Below are positions 12,201 to 25,000 of a stretch of DNA of 64,000 bases, piece after piece. The notes beneath the pieces were generated by a model, which was not told the origin of the DNA, ran no database searches, and saw only the letters and a list, made by a program, of their open reading frames with translations. This DNA comes from Paramecium sonneborni (Eukaryota; Ciliophora; Oligohymenophorea; Peniculida; Parameciidae). The position numbers and the translations under genes were made by a program. The stretch lies in contig CAJJDN010000139.1 of the NCBI GenBank assembly GCA_905182985.1, positions 203,883 to 267,882 of the forward strand, given 5' to 3'. Numbering within the stretch: the first letter of the stretch is position 1; every line of letters begins with the position of its first letter.

Positions 12201-14345
12201 CTTAAAGCTTATTCAACAGTTAAGTCTTTGAATTTCAACATATCTGTAAATTCACTTAAAACTTTGATATTTAATTATTAATGTCCTCCTAAAAATGCTC
12301 CAATTGCATCTTTACCAATTTATTGCTGATTTTCTCTAAAAAATTTAGCTATTTCTTTTGCACTAAATTAATCAAATAAAATTACTCATTCTAAATCACT
12401 TAAGCATCTAAAAGATACTTTATTCCTTTATCTGGATTCTTCTAAAATATTTAACATCCCTTCATTATTTCCTATTTTAATTATCTTTATATTTCAATTG
12501 GATTTGTATACATTACTGTAATGTTTTCACTTACATTTGCATTCTAATCTTCTATTTAGGGTAATCCCATTTCTTCAGAAGGTGTTATAATGAATTTATC
12601 AAATACTATATTTAAACCTTCAATAACAAAAAATAAAGCCTTTATTGCCAAATTTTTTAAAAGAATTTCTTATTAGCTTTATATTTAATACTCTGCTTTT
12701 TAATAAATAGAGAGTACAATAATTTCATAGAAAGTATTAATAATTTTCTACATCAAACATTCATGTTTTGTATGACAGTCATAATTTATATAAAACTCTA
12801 ATCCAGTTTTTGGTCTTTCCAATATACTACATAAACTTTCTAGAGCTATTTACTTATGTAATATATTTGAATTAACACTTAAAAGAATATTTAAATAAAT
12901 TTAATTAATAAAGATGGCAATTTCATGTTTGATGTTTTTTCTCATAATACTCACTATTCTTTGAAATATTCTAAAACTAAATTAATACAAAGTTTTTTCT
13001 GTTTCTAAACAATATTTTAATAATTAATTGCATAATCTCTCTTTTGTTGTTTTTATAAATTTTTAATTTTTACTAAGTACAAAATCAGGTGTTTCAAGAA
13101 TATACAATATACATTCAAGAATAATTTATTGATTTTTTGCTAATTATAAGGTAGTTCTATTAAGTAGTAAATTGCATAAACTATCATACAATTATAATGC
13201 ACAATCAAGATTTTCTTCAAACTATTTAACTGCTCCAATGTAAGTACTTTAAGCTTGTTCTACGTATTCCTAATGTTGTTTTTTACATATGAAAGAACAG
13301 ATTGGTACTCTATGATCTTTACAATAAAGATTAGCTGATTTTCTACACATTATACAATAACCAAAATAACCTGATGGTTGATCTTATTCATTTAAAATGT
13401 TGGATTAATTAGAAAATTTTAGTTGAGTTTAATTTAAACATACTAGATCTACCAATTAGAGCATAATCAATTAAGTTAATTTTGATACTGAATCTTCTTT
13501 GATTGACATTTTGCGTTTATTTCTTTAAATAGTAAAAACCTAATTATAATAATAAAAACTATTTTACTTCCCCTTCAACTGCTTGAAATGTATAATTAAT
13601 AATCTAATAAAGCATATTCTTAGCATATCTATCTACTGTCTATGTTCTAGAACCTATGCTTAAAATATAGAATACGAGTATAAGAGAAGATTATAGTTTT
13701 AATAATTCTTGTGAGATTTTATGATGTTACATAACAATATGGATTTAGAATAAATGCAACTAATAATTTTAGACCTTGAATTATATTTTCATCTTTATCA
13801 AAAAGACATGATGTTACAGAATTAATTAATACATCCATGATTGTCTAAAATATTTAATAATTTTATGCTATACTTTTTTTTCTCCTTTATTATAGGTTGA
13901 ATCATTAAACAATTCTGAAAATTCATCTGTATAGAATTCTTATGAAGTGTCTTCTATCCTCCCATCAATAAAACAATTTGAAACTAATTTCTAATTACTT
14001 CAAAATTCATTTATTACAAATAATGTAGATAAAGCTAATTAAGTTAATTTAGATTGTCTCATATTAATTGTCAATCTAAAAACCACCAAATGTTTTCCTA
14101 ATTTCGGTAAACCTTCAAATTTTACAAGATCTTAAATTCTAAATTCAATAAATACCAATCATTTTATTCAAAAAGTCTTTGAAAGAAGGATACTATTTTG
14201 GAATATTCTTCTTAACTTTCTCCAAGTAATCAAATAAAATATCTTGATACTTTTTTAATAATTATTGTCTATTCATTAATAAATAAATTATCAGAAAATT
14301 GTTAGACTAATAGAACAAAAATTTCTACTTATCTTCATAAACCAT
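9297..14345 (-). CDS. Sec7-domain Arf guanine nucleotide exchange factor, BIG/Sec7 type
   Basis: Predicted exchange factor activating Arf GTPases on Golgi/endosome membranes. The Sec7 domain (about 11,950-12,400) shows IGKDAIGAFLGGHQQLN, FKDLTVEQALRYYLDQF, and LPGEAMQVDRVVQKFSDRYY holding the catalytic Glu finger region, then LVMLQTDLHNPSV. Upstream is a DCB-like helical domain. Between DCB and HUS there is an unusual Cys/His cluster near 13,300-13,380 (CIMCRKSANLYCKDHRVPIC, then SFICKKQHQEY). Long HDS-type helical repeats follow to the C-terminus. Introns restore the frame at about 13,512-13,539, 13,840-13,868, 13,953-13,979, 14,133-14,157 and 9,492-9,517. Length, about 1,600 aa, fits the BIG family. 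The start is uncertain: 14345 is the lowest supported ATG and the gene may extend upstream. Confidence 0.88.
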
Positions 14346-14932
14346 AAAAATATTCTATAAATCAAAAATTCTTAAGATAAACTTTAACAAACCCTGAGTA
14401 TTGTTTACAACACATTCCTTAAATCGAAAAAATAATTCTTACTTGATGAAGTGAAATTTTTGAATGACATTTCATTTTTAGGATAATATGCATATTGATT
14501 TTTATTGGGTCTATAAAATTATGAATTAAAAGTAATTGTTTATCAAAAAATCTAATTATTTTCAGAAATCTTTATTTTGGGCAGTTTTAAAAATTTAATC
14601 CTTACTATACCAAAAATATGGTCTCTCTATTTGTACCAATTAATACATTCTTTAATAATTTAAATATTCAAAATCAATCAAAGAATTTTCATCTATGATA
14701 ATTAATCATCTATCTTTTATCCTCTAAATGATGATTTACTTATTACCAATTAAATCTTTTGTTGATGTTATTTTTCTAAACTTGATTTTAATAATATTTC
14801 TATCTTATAATTTGTAAATTTTATTGATATTTTTTGTATCTTCATAAAAGAACTAATTAAAGATTATTATTTAGATAAATTTCTAGGTTAATATAAATTA
14901 ATTTTTTTCTCCATAATTGAGTAATCCATCAT
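14346..14932 (-). other. Coding-like segment upstream of the Sec7 gene, structure unresolved
   Basis: Several minus-strand stretches have natural protein composition: an ATG-led piece from 14932 (MMDYSIMEKKINLYQP), then NINKIYKLQDRNIIKIKF, then FEYLNYQRMYQLVQIERPYF and FYRPNKNQYAYYPKNEMSFK. They need at least two introns I could not fix. They could be the N-terminal extension of the Sec7 protein or a separate small gene ending near 14,350. No family recognised. Confidence 0.4.
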
Positions 14933-15103
14933 TGTTATAAATTAAGAATTGCTTACGCTTATTTTATTTTATGTTTTATTCATAAAGATACTATAAAATT
15001 AGAATTAATTTACTCTAATTTTTTAAATGAGAAGACTTTGAATTATTAAATAATCTTTTAATAAAATCATTATCCAATCTCTTAGTTATTATTAAATGCG
15101 AAT

Positions 15104-15661
15104 ATGTAAATAAAAAATATATTTTTTGAGAGTTATACTAATTTTGAATGAAAAGACGATGCTGTACCTCATGGAAATAAAGAAGTTTGTATATTTTCAA
15201 TGTATCCATCATTTAGAGTTGACAAAACAAAAAATGATAAATTTATTAGAGTTAAATTATGTTAAAATAAATTTGTTGAAGCTTGAAAATTCTTATAAAT
15301 TTAAGGTACAACCTAATTTATTGCTTAATCCAATAAACAATGAACTAATAGATTAACTTAGAATAAATTTGAGTTGCTTTAAATGCATTTAGATCAAGTT
15401 ATCATATCTCCTAAATCAGAAAATCATTTTTCAATTAATCAAACTTTAAATCAATAAAAATAAAAAGATTCTTGTAATTGTGATGGTTATAATCAAAATG
15501 GGATTGAAGAAGAAATAAAAATAATTGATTTGAAGAAGTAAAAAAAAATAAATCCATAAATATAAATATTTTAAAATCTTTAAATCTTAAATTCATAAAT
15601 ATTTATGTATGTTTTAGAAAAAAATAACAACTAGAAATTAAGAATAAAATACTATAATTGA
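15104..15661 (+). CDS. Small protein, unknown
   Basis: The best reconstruction starts MQIKNIFFENDAVPHGNKEV and runs through CIFSMYPSFRVDKTKNDKFI. After one or two introns it continues with QVIISPKSENHFSINQTLNQ and DSCNCDGYNQNGIEEEIKII, ending at a TGA at 15659-15661. Introns proposed: 15127-15150 (24 nt), one near 15,270-15,300 beginning GTT, and about 15,373-15,392 (20 nt). No domain recognised. A different frame of the same strand is open for about 75 codons without introns but has poorer composition. Moderate confidence that a gene is here, low for exon ends. Confidence 0.5.
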
Positions 15662-15727
15662 TTTTAATTATAAAATAAATATAAAATTTTAAAATCAAGT
15701 GATTATTAATATATAGTGATTCAGAAA

Positions 15728-16089
15728 ATGGAGTCATTTGAGCTCTAAATAGTTTAAAATGTATTATCAGGGAAATTCGGAGATGATGTTGACAATGGTA
15801 TTAAATTTAAATTTAAACTGGCGACGATTCAGATCTGAAAGTTGATTTTAATAGCTCCAGTAAACCAAAGAAAATGCTTGTTTTATGTCAAAATTTGACC
15901 AAAATTTATGAAAACCTTTAAGAGTCTATTAATTAAGAATTTTAATTATTTTCGTAATAAAAATTGTCCATTTTTAATAGAGACAAATATATTTTTCTTT
16001 TATAATATATTATATTATATTATATTATATTATATTATATTATATTATATTATATTATATTATATTATATTATAACTTATTACAAATGA
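15728..16089 (+). CDS. Small protein whose frame runs through a TATAT microsatellite
   Basis: Starts MESFELQIVQNVLSGKFGDD. A 35-nt GTA...CAG intron (15798-15832) joins it to DLKVDFNSSSKPKKMLVLCQ and NLTKIYENLQESINQEFQLF, a helical amphipathic stretch. The only TGA in frame comes after the pentanucleotide repeat, so the predicted tail is about 25 residues of a repeating Tyr/Ile/Leu pattern (unit YIILY). That tail would be very hydrophobic. Either the tail is real, or an unseen intron or a retained sequence hides the true end. No family recognised. Confidence 0.5.
16006..16074. repeat. (TATAT)13 pentanucleotide microsatellite
   Basis: Thirteen perfect TATAT units from 16006 to 16070, plus a partial unit. 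Five bases times three makes a 15-nt period, so all three frames can stay open through it. Confidence 0.95.
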
Positions 16090-16263
16090 TACAAAATTTC
16101 AAATTTTTTTTCTGGTTTTTTAACCACACAATTATTGTTATAGTTTTTGATTTTGTTATTTTTTCTATAGAATTAGTTAATAAAAATAAAAGTTTTTAAA
16201 CTTCTTCAACAAATAGGAACTTGGATGAATTTTACCTTTTATTAAATTGTTATAAACAAATAA

Positions 16264-17136
16264 ATGAAATTTATTATGCCTTTAATGTGCATTGATTCTA
16301 TGAATGATAAAAAATTAAAAACTTAAGATATCAATATATAGAATTATATTTATTTTATCTCAGGATACATAAGATATTTTAAAGATATAGATGATAAATC
16401 AAAGTTAGAACAATTAACTAAATTAATTTAAATTGATTTCTTATTTAATCCTTGTTTGAAAAGATTAATTTTCTAAGAAATTTATGAAATGTTATTTAAT
16501 CATAGCGTTAATATTTTCTTTAATTAATTAAATATGATAATTTGCTTCAAAAATTCCCATTTATATTCATTTAATCCATTTATAACTCCAAAATAATTTG
16601 AATATCAATTTAACCTATTTATTAAAATCTAAGCGAAATCAATAAACTCATAGAACATTTTCACTTTCAATCAAATTAATCAAAAAGTATGTTTGATATT
16701 TTAAATTTAAAAAGAACAAAAATTTATTAAATCTGAATAAACTTCTGTCTCATGAATTTTATCTAATATTCAGTATTTATTATTGTAATTTTCAGAAATA
16801 ATTATTATTATCTAAAACTTGCCAGTTCAAATGGAAAGTCATTTTTAAAGATTAAACTTCCTTAAATAAATAAAATATCTCTAATTTATAGAAATTTAAT
16901 TGTATAATAATTCCAAAACATTTTATACTTAATTTAAAAGAAAGCTAATAAAATAGATTAAGTTATCTGGAAATTATAAAAAAGCAAAATTATTAAATAA
17001 TTAATAAAACCCTTAAACTTAATTATTATAATTATTACTAAAACATGATTATTAATATAAATTTGGATTAGTAAACTCAACTTTATAAAAGTAGGTATTG
17101 AAAAGTTATCGAGAGTATGAATAATTTATTAGTTGA
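16264..17136 (+). CDS. Hypothetical protein
   Basis: An ATG-led frame (MKFIMPLMCIDSMNDKKLKT) stays open for 163 codons. With a 27-nt intron near 16746-16772 (begins GTC, ends CAG) it continues in a Gln/Leu/Lys-rich helical part, for example PVQMESHFQRLNFLKQIKYL, to a TGA at 17134-17136. No domain, signal peptide or membrane segment recognised. Its stop lies 30 bp from the stop of the converging PX gene. The intron start is not canonical, so the C-terminal half may belong to another arrangement. Confidence 0.55.
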
Positions 17137-17166
17137 ATTAATTTTATTAATTATAAAATAAATTTT

Positions 17167-18971
17167 TCATGCATTAACACTCAAATTTTAACTATATTGA
17201 AATTTATACTCTTCATATTCTTAAATGAGAAAATCCCAATTTTACAACTAAGTTTATTTAAAAATTAATATTTACTTGGTTATTTGTGTAATATCGCATA
17301 TTATCCAGATAAAAATGAATTTCACTAAGTAGCTTATCTGTTTCGATTAAAAATTATTAATCAAACTATTCATTAAAATGGTTTAACATATAAACATATT
17401 AATCCTTTTTTTCATTAACGTAAAAGGTTTCTTTAGGCAACATTATTTCTTTAGCATATTTAATATCTGTAAAACATTTGCTTATATCTATTTTAGATTG
17501 TAGTTCTTAATTTAAACCCCATTTTTACAAATCCTCTTACATATATTAAAATTTTACTTAATGTAAAAAGTTCTTCTTTTCTTTTTTCTAAGAGAAAGAA
17601 TTCATTAGAAAAATTTTATAATGTCTCATTGAGATTGGATTTTAATTCAAAAAGTTGTTATCTAGAGTTTTTAAATTTTAGGAGAGTAATCAATAAAACA
17701 TCCATTATCTATTTAGTAGATCTTAAGATAAAATCTTTTTAGGTTTACTAATAATAATTAACAAAGTATTTTTACAAAATGAGACTTTATCATACTCAAA
17801 GCTTTTCCAAATTCTTATGCCTCAAAGTATTAAGGAAGGGAAATGCATAATTAATGAATCATTTCAATTGAAAATCCTAAACTTTATTATCCTTTATAAG
17901 TAAATTCAGCAAATTATTCTAAATGTTTTTAAATAATTTCATAGTTTGCTTATTCTGCATTTAGATATGTTTAATAATCTTTATATTTTTAATATTAATC
18001 TTAATTAAATTAAACGGATAGTGTTCCTGTCTTTGATTATTTTTGATTGAGATTAAATTATTTTATTAGAGTTTACTCATTATAAAATTTTGATTAAAAT
18101 TGTTTTGGATTTGTTTCACTAAGAAAATGTAAACTAGCAGCAACAGTTCTTATGATTGGTTTTTTGTTGTAAATTTATAGAAATATCTAATATTTTTAAA
18201 TATAAATAAATACAGTTAAGACTTTTAAAATATTCTACTACTCCTTCATAATAATATCATAATCATCTATGTCTTTATATGGAAATGAAGGTATCTAATT
18301 ATATAATTAAATACTATTAATTCAGGAAAGGCTGCACATAGTATATTTCTTAATTGACCAAAATCTTATAGAGTTCTTTTAATTTTCCATTGCATAGGGT
18401 TGACTTATATAGGAAATACAATAGTTTTTTAGAAAAAGTCTAAAATTCCACCTCTTTCTTCAATAGGTCTTAAATGAAACTTTAAAAATTACGCGCTGAT
18501 TTCAAATTATAATTCAACATTTTCATCAATAAAAAAATACAATTATTTGCATTTGATAGTTTTCTCATATGGTAAAACATGCATTTTTTCATTCTAATTG
18601 TCTAATAATAGATATCATATACAAGTTTAATTGAGTCTTATTTTTAATTTTAAGCATATACTTCCTTGTCAATAATTTAATATGTGCTTTAAATATCTGG
18701 TGATTCAGGCTCATTTACTGGAGTTAAAACTTAGTATGAGTCTTATTCTTCATTTATATACTAAAATTTACTTTCTTGTTAATAAAGTTAAATGATTCGA
18801 AATAATTCGTCATAAGTCCATTCACTTAAATCATATCCTAAGTATAATATATTTCATACCTTTTTCAGGTTCTTTCTAAAGTACGAATTACTCAAAATCT
18901 TCTTGATTATAACCTTTATTAATGATTTCTTCAATTAATAATTATTGTTCCTTTGTAAATTTTTAAGTCAT
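17167..18971 (-). CDS. PX-domain protein, sorting-nexin-like
   Basis: Predicted phosphoinositide-binding endosomal protein. The N-terminus is acidic and helical (KFTKEQQLLIEEIINKGYNQ). A PX domain follows in the middle: VNPMQWKIKRTLQDFGQLRN, where K-R-x-L-x-D-F is the PX R-R-Y-S-D-F motif. It continues as LCAAFPELI, then IPSFPYKDIDDYDIIMKE after a 20-nt intron (about 18,285-18,304). The C-terminal part is long, helical and charged, compatible with a BAR-type coiled coil, ending NLSVNA. A 22-nt intron near 18,838-18,859 and a 28-nt intron near 17,230-17,257 restore the frame. The lipid specificity cannot be read from this. Confidence 0.75.
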
Positions 18972-19053
18972 AATTATTAAATCAAATTTATATATTAATA
19001 TATTAAAAAGATCATAGTTTAGATCTGATAGGAAATAATTATATGATAATAAT

Positions 19054-22000
19054 TCATAAAAACTTAATCAGAACCATCTTTTTACCCATAATTTAAGTTT
19101 CTCTTAACCATTGAATAAATTCTTTGAAATTACTATTAATCTATCACATTTAGAATCTATAACATCATTATCATAAACAACATCTTTTAATTTTTTAATA
19201 AATGGTTCAAGAGAATCTTTACATCCTAATTACCAAAATACAACATTCAAGTATTCATGAAGACTAAAAATTTATAAATAAAAATATTTACTCGATATTT
19301 AGAATGCCTATAATGGTTGCTGTAAATGATGGTATTAAATATGCATTTAGATTGACTTCACCAACTAAATGTTCAATATTTCTTGAATATCTTATAGCAA
19401 ATGGATCATATAAAGCAAGCCTTTGATTATTGACTTTAAACAAATATTTCTTCTAAAAGAAATTTCCATTGCTTAAATTAATTTGAAGATTTTCCAATTA
19501 TTTAGGTGATTAACTACTAGCCATTGTAAATGATAAAGCATAATGAACACCAATATTGACAACTATAATTTTTCTTATTTAAACAAAAGTGTCAATTGTT
19601 TTTGAAAATCTCAGTATGTAATTAGTTAAATCAGATTTCTTTAAATAATCTTTTTCTATTTAACGACTAAATTATAATTATTTTATAATTACTTATAATA
19701 AGGTATTTTTACAGATGAATCATTTTTTGGATTAGCATGATAATGGATTTAAAGAATAGTGTCTAAAATATTACTAAGATTGTAAGTTTCTTCTTGATAT
19801 GGTTCAAGTTGATAATTTAATTTTTCATATTCTAAAAGATATTTATCTGAAAGCATATGTTTAACATTTCTAATTTTGGTCTCTTTATAATTTTAATTCA
19901 ATATATTGGTCATTTTAACAAACTAAGTTGAAATATGTTCATCTAGAATAGTTTGAATAACTCTTTTGTTTTCAATTTTTTTAGTTTTTAAAAGGAATAG
20001 ATATTTTTTTTCATCACTTCCCAATAAGGCTAATTATCTTATAAATCTTTTTCTTCTTAAAAACATAATATGAATAGTTGGAAACATATTAGTAATGTAG
20101 ATAGTTTCATAAGCTTAAGTTCTTTTGATTAATCCATCATATCCTAACATTGGAAGTTAATTCATTGAAAATTCATCATTAATTGAATACAATTAATCAA
20201 TTTAAATTTATTTAGGAATTAATGAATTGATAGAATTGCTTAATTATAATGGGAAATCTTCTTTAGAGTTCATACTGATTCCAAAAAGATTGATATATAT
20301 ACATTTCAAAGAAGCTAGATAAATAAGTTATATAGTATTTAATTGATCTGCTTTAAGTTATTTATTGAAATCATTAATTTAACAATAGTATTTTATCATT
20401 TCTTTAATTTATGGATTCTTTTAGATAATATTTAAAATTGTCTAACATTTTTCATTTAGATTATTAGATGGAATTTCAAAATGTTTGGAATCCAAGATTT
20501 TACCACATAGATAAATAATTTCTTCAACATTATTCCAAACTTATTAATCATAAATAGAATTATAAAGATAACGTAATGAGTAAATAGAAGCAATTTTTTG
20601 ATTTAATTTAGAGGAATGTTGAATTGAATTGATAAGTTATGAGGATCTTTCATCATTACATTAACCTATACTTTTTATATATTATATAAGTTATAAACTA
20701 TTTAGAGGATTGAAGATACATAATTTATTGATAGCTTCTAAACAATCTTTTTTGGTTGAATCACATGGAGTTTATAAATATGTTGATATTAATTAAGTTA
20801 TGAATCTTTGTAATAGATGTAAAGGTATAGATCCAACAATTTAAGAGAATGCATCTGTTACAATTGAATCAGTAGGATTTGTTATGTTTAGAATATGAAA
20901 CATATACATACCTGTAATAGGGAATTTTTATGGTTTATATTACATACTAAGAGGTGTTATTTAAATATAATGATGAGCAAATTTGATATTATTACTATAT
21001 TTCTTATGAGCAAGTTAATAAACTTTATGTACATCTTTCCAGAATTTTAAATAGTTTACTTAATTTTAAATAAAGAATTCATTTGTTTAAGTTACCATAA
21101 TTTCTAATTTTTATTCTTCAATTTACATACCAGAAGATTCTGATTATTGATCTAATCTTAATAATTTATAAAATTGATTAATCATCTTATATCTTCTAAT
21201 TTTACTAATCATGTAATTTTTGAATTCTTCTGCACTATAAGTTCCTAATTATTAGACATTAAAATAATTAAACAAATCTGTTAAATTCTATTGATTATTA
21301 TCAATATCCTAAAATTTGGCAGTTTTAAATTTAATTTTTTCTAATTGATAAACTTTTTCTGCATAAATTTATAATGCTTTAGGTACTTCTTTTAAAATTG
21401 ATTATTCATCAAATAATTCAAAAATACCATTCTATTGATAATATCTCATTGGATATAAGAGAGTTTTATAATCTAAAGCAGCTAGTTAATAACTCTTTTA
21501 ATCTAGAATGATAGTTGAGGGTAATTATTAATTGTTTATAAATTAATTAAGTTATCCATTAAATCGTTATAGACACATTTATAATTACACCATTCTTTAG
21601 CTGATTAAATCAAAAGTGAATTCTTATTAATCAATAATAGTTGGTTGTCTTTCAAAAAAGTATTTTTTACTTGATAGACTAGATTAATATGCATTTGATA
21701 TAACATCTAATAATGAATCATAAGCATTTTAAGCTTAACCAGGATAAGCAGGTTATGTAGGAGCATATTATCTGAGACTTTCTTCTAATTCAGTATATAA
21801 TTAGAATTATGATACAAAATTAAGGAATTTAGTACCCCATAATTATGGAGATGACATCATTTAATCATAAGATTATGTTAGTTTTGGTAAAGTTTTAATG
21901 AAATTGTAACAATTGATTATTTAAGCATATTTAAGATTTTATTCAATTGATTATAATACATGATTACCTCCTCTTCCATGTTAATTTGAAGATGCTTCAT

Positions 22001-25000
22001 CTCTAACAAAATCCAGTAATTTAAAATAAGCTTAATTATAACAATAGAGATCATTCTATTGCATATTTGGTTTCACTTCTGATAATAGATTTAATTCTTT
22101 CCATCCTTAATCTGTTGCATCTCTCTATCTTTCTCTAAAACCCATTATAATTTTATTCTATACAGCTTAAACTTTACTCAAATCAATTTATTTAAGAGTA
22201 TTCCATTGATTTAATTATTAGAGTGATTCTGTAAATAATTAATGAATTATTTATGAATCATATTCTTTTTAAATACCTTATGCTTCATGAGTTTCTTATT
22301 CTAAATACAACCAAAATTAATCAATAGTTTCTTAATTGTTTAATATTAATTAATATGATTAAGCAGGTTCTCTTAATTAATTCATCAATACCAATTATCT
22401 AACCCAAGGTTAAGTGGCGCTTAAAGATTTACATCCCAGTAAACATTACTTATTCCATTATTCTTAATATACTCCTTATAATTATACAAGTATATCTTCA
22501 TTTAATTATGAATAATATTATGAATCTTCATTTAAGTATTAATAAATATATTCCAATAAATATTATGCTAAAGGTAAAAGATTCTTTTATCTAAGACACA
22601 TGATTAGATTATTGAAATTTAGATGGCATTATTGATTTTCCATAAAATCATAAATATTATTCACCTGAGATATAATCTATTGAACCAAGAAATTTGATAT
22701 AGTTTATAGAGTTCCATTAGATACCGATTATTAAGATAGATAATCAGTAATTTGTGTGATTGTTTTAATATCATTTAAAATTACTTGATTAAAAATAGGT
22801 TTAAGTAAACGACTACTAACATTAGCAGCAGTACCCATTAATTCAATGGCAGCACTTGGTATTATACATTCTCTTAATGGCTATTATGGTTAATCTTATA
22901 TTGGAATATACGATAAATTATAAATGACTATTGATGGTAGATATTCACTTGTAAATAACTTTATACTAGAATTGTATAATTTCTACCAATATTTCTTTCG
23001 ATAATAAATTGCCAAATATTTATTAAGTACTTATTCTCTCATTATAGAGTCTTCATCTTTAGGTACTACTTTTACAATTATCTAATTAGGTTAAGTGGGT
23101 TAAAATTCTTTATTATATATCATTTATCCTCTTCCTAACATTAAGAATTTCACTGCCATCAACATAATCTCTTCTCCTTCTGTTTATAATGGTTAGTCTT
23201 ATTATTTACAACTTGGATCACCTAATACAAATTGTAGGAATCTATCATAAGTATATCCATAAATATCAAGAATCATTCTATAAAAGAATTACAAATAATC
23301 TAAACATGTACTTAATTTACTAATCACTTATAAAATTCGTCTAAATTCTCTTAATGAACCATTTCCTTTATCAAATATATTCTTTAATAAATAAAAACCA
23401 CTGTTTATCGATCCTTATTATTTCTTAAATGGATATACCAATAATAGTTCACATAAGAACATAAAATATAACTTCAACACTTTCAAGTCTTGTATCTTTC
23501 CATGTTGATTATCATAACTATCAGAACTTCTTTAATCAATCTTTCTATCAAACATATTTTGAAATTTGTTTAAATCAAAAAAGAAACTTAATTATTATTC
23601 ATATGGCATTTTAGATGGTTTAAACTACAAATTTTCTTCCATTCTATTCAATTCTTATCTTACTTAATATGACCTTACTGGTGATAAATAAAGTGATATA
23701 GCCTATAAATAGCCTTCTCTATTTGATATTCCATTAATAAATAACATTCTTAATATTGCTATACATTCCAATTTCAACTCATAATCTGGTACTGATTCTA
23801 TTATCCAAATTAATTATTGTAAATAATCCACTTATTCCTTCTAATCTTTTATTTCATCAAAATTATAACCTATCATCTTTAATGTCTTTTGAAGAGCAGA
23901 TCTATATAAATGAAATTTAATCTTCTAATTTTCAGGAAATTCTTCTGGAAAATAAAGTATTTCATCACTTTTTTTAACTCCAAATGGAAAATCATCTGTC
24001 ATCAATCCAAAATCACCTATATATTATGATAAATCTGAATGAGTATACTATTTCTAAGAATCATTCTCCCATTGCTCATTTTCTTTTATATTAAATTACT
24101 TCTTAGGAATAGTATACTTTCTCATATTATCTAAATATTAATCTCCCTTATCCTTCTATTTTAAATATTCAATCAACATTTCTGCTATTCTCTTTAATGA
24201 ACCCAATAAAGGTCTTACATAACTAAAATCATGATTGAAAAACAATTTCAGTAAAAATATTGACAAAATATTAACTTTTACTATTTAAGTTGAAATTCTA
24301 TTTCCCATAAATGAATTAATTGGTTAAGGATTATTTCTTTTAAATTAAGGATGCTATTATATAGTTTCCTTTACCCAATTTGACAGTTAATTTAAAAATT
24401 GTTCACTCTATTCATTCAAATTCTCCTTTGCATTCTTCACTAATTTTCTAAATATATTATAAATTTAGAACACAAGAGGAGCATGATCTTAACTTAATGC
24501 ATTTTAATGTTATTGAGATCTATCCAATGGAGGTTAATTATACTACATTCTCTATTAAGGAGGTGGTTATCTAGGTTATGCTGGAGGAATTCTTCCAGCA
24601 TTTGGTCTAGGAGGCATTTATTATTAGACTTAATCTGGTAATTGATTCATATTGAAAATTATATCAAAAAATGGTTAATACAATTAACTTATCTTGTTTG
24701 CAGGTTAAAACTCTGCTATTATTGTTAGTATATGTAATACAATTAAGAAATATCTAAAATAAGGAGAAGCTGTAGGTTATAATGATATTGTTCGCATTGC
24801 CTAATTCCCTTATTAAGGTTCCACTATTGAATTCATTAAATTTGCAATATTCTTTTTCACCGTTTCCATATTCATTTTATAATTTGTAAGGGGAGCTATT
24901 ATTAATATTTTTTTTAATAAATATAATGCCCTCTTTTAAAGCTCAGCATCCTCTATATTATGAGCTTTTAATGATTATTTTATAAAAAAAGATTAATAGA

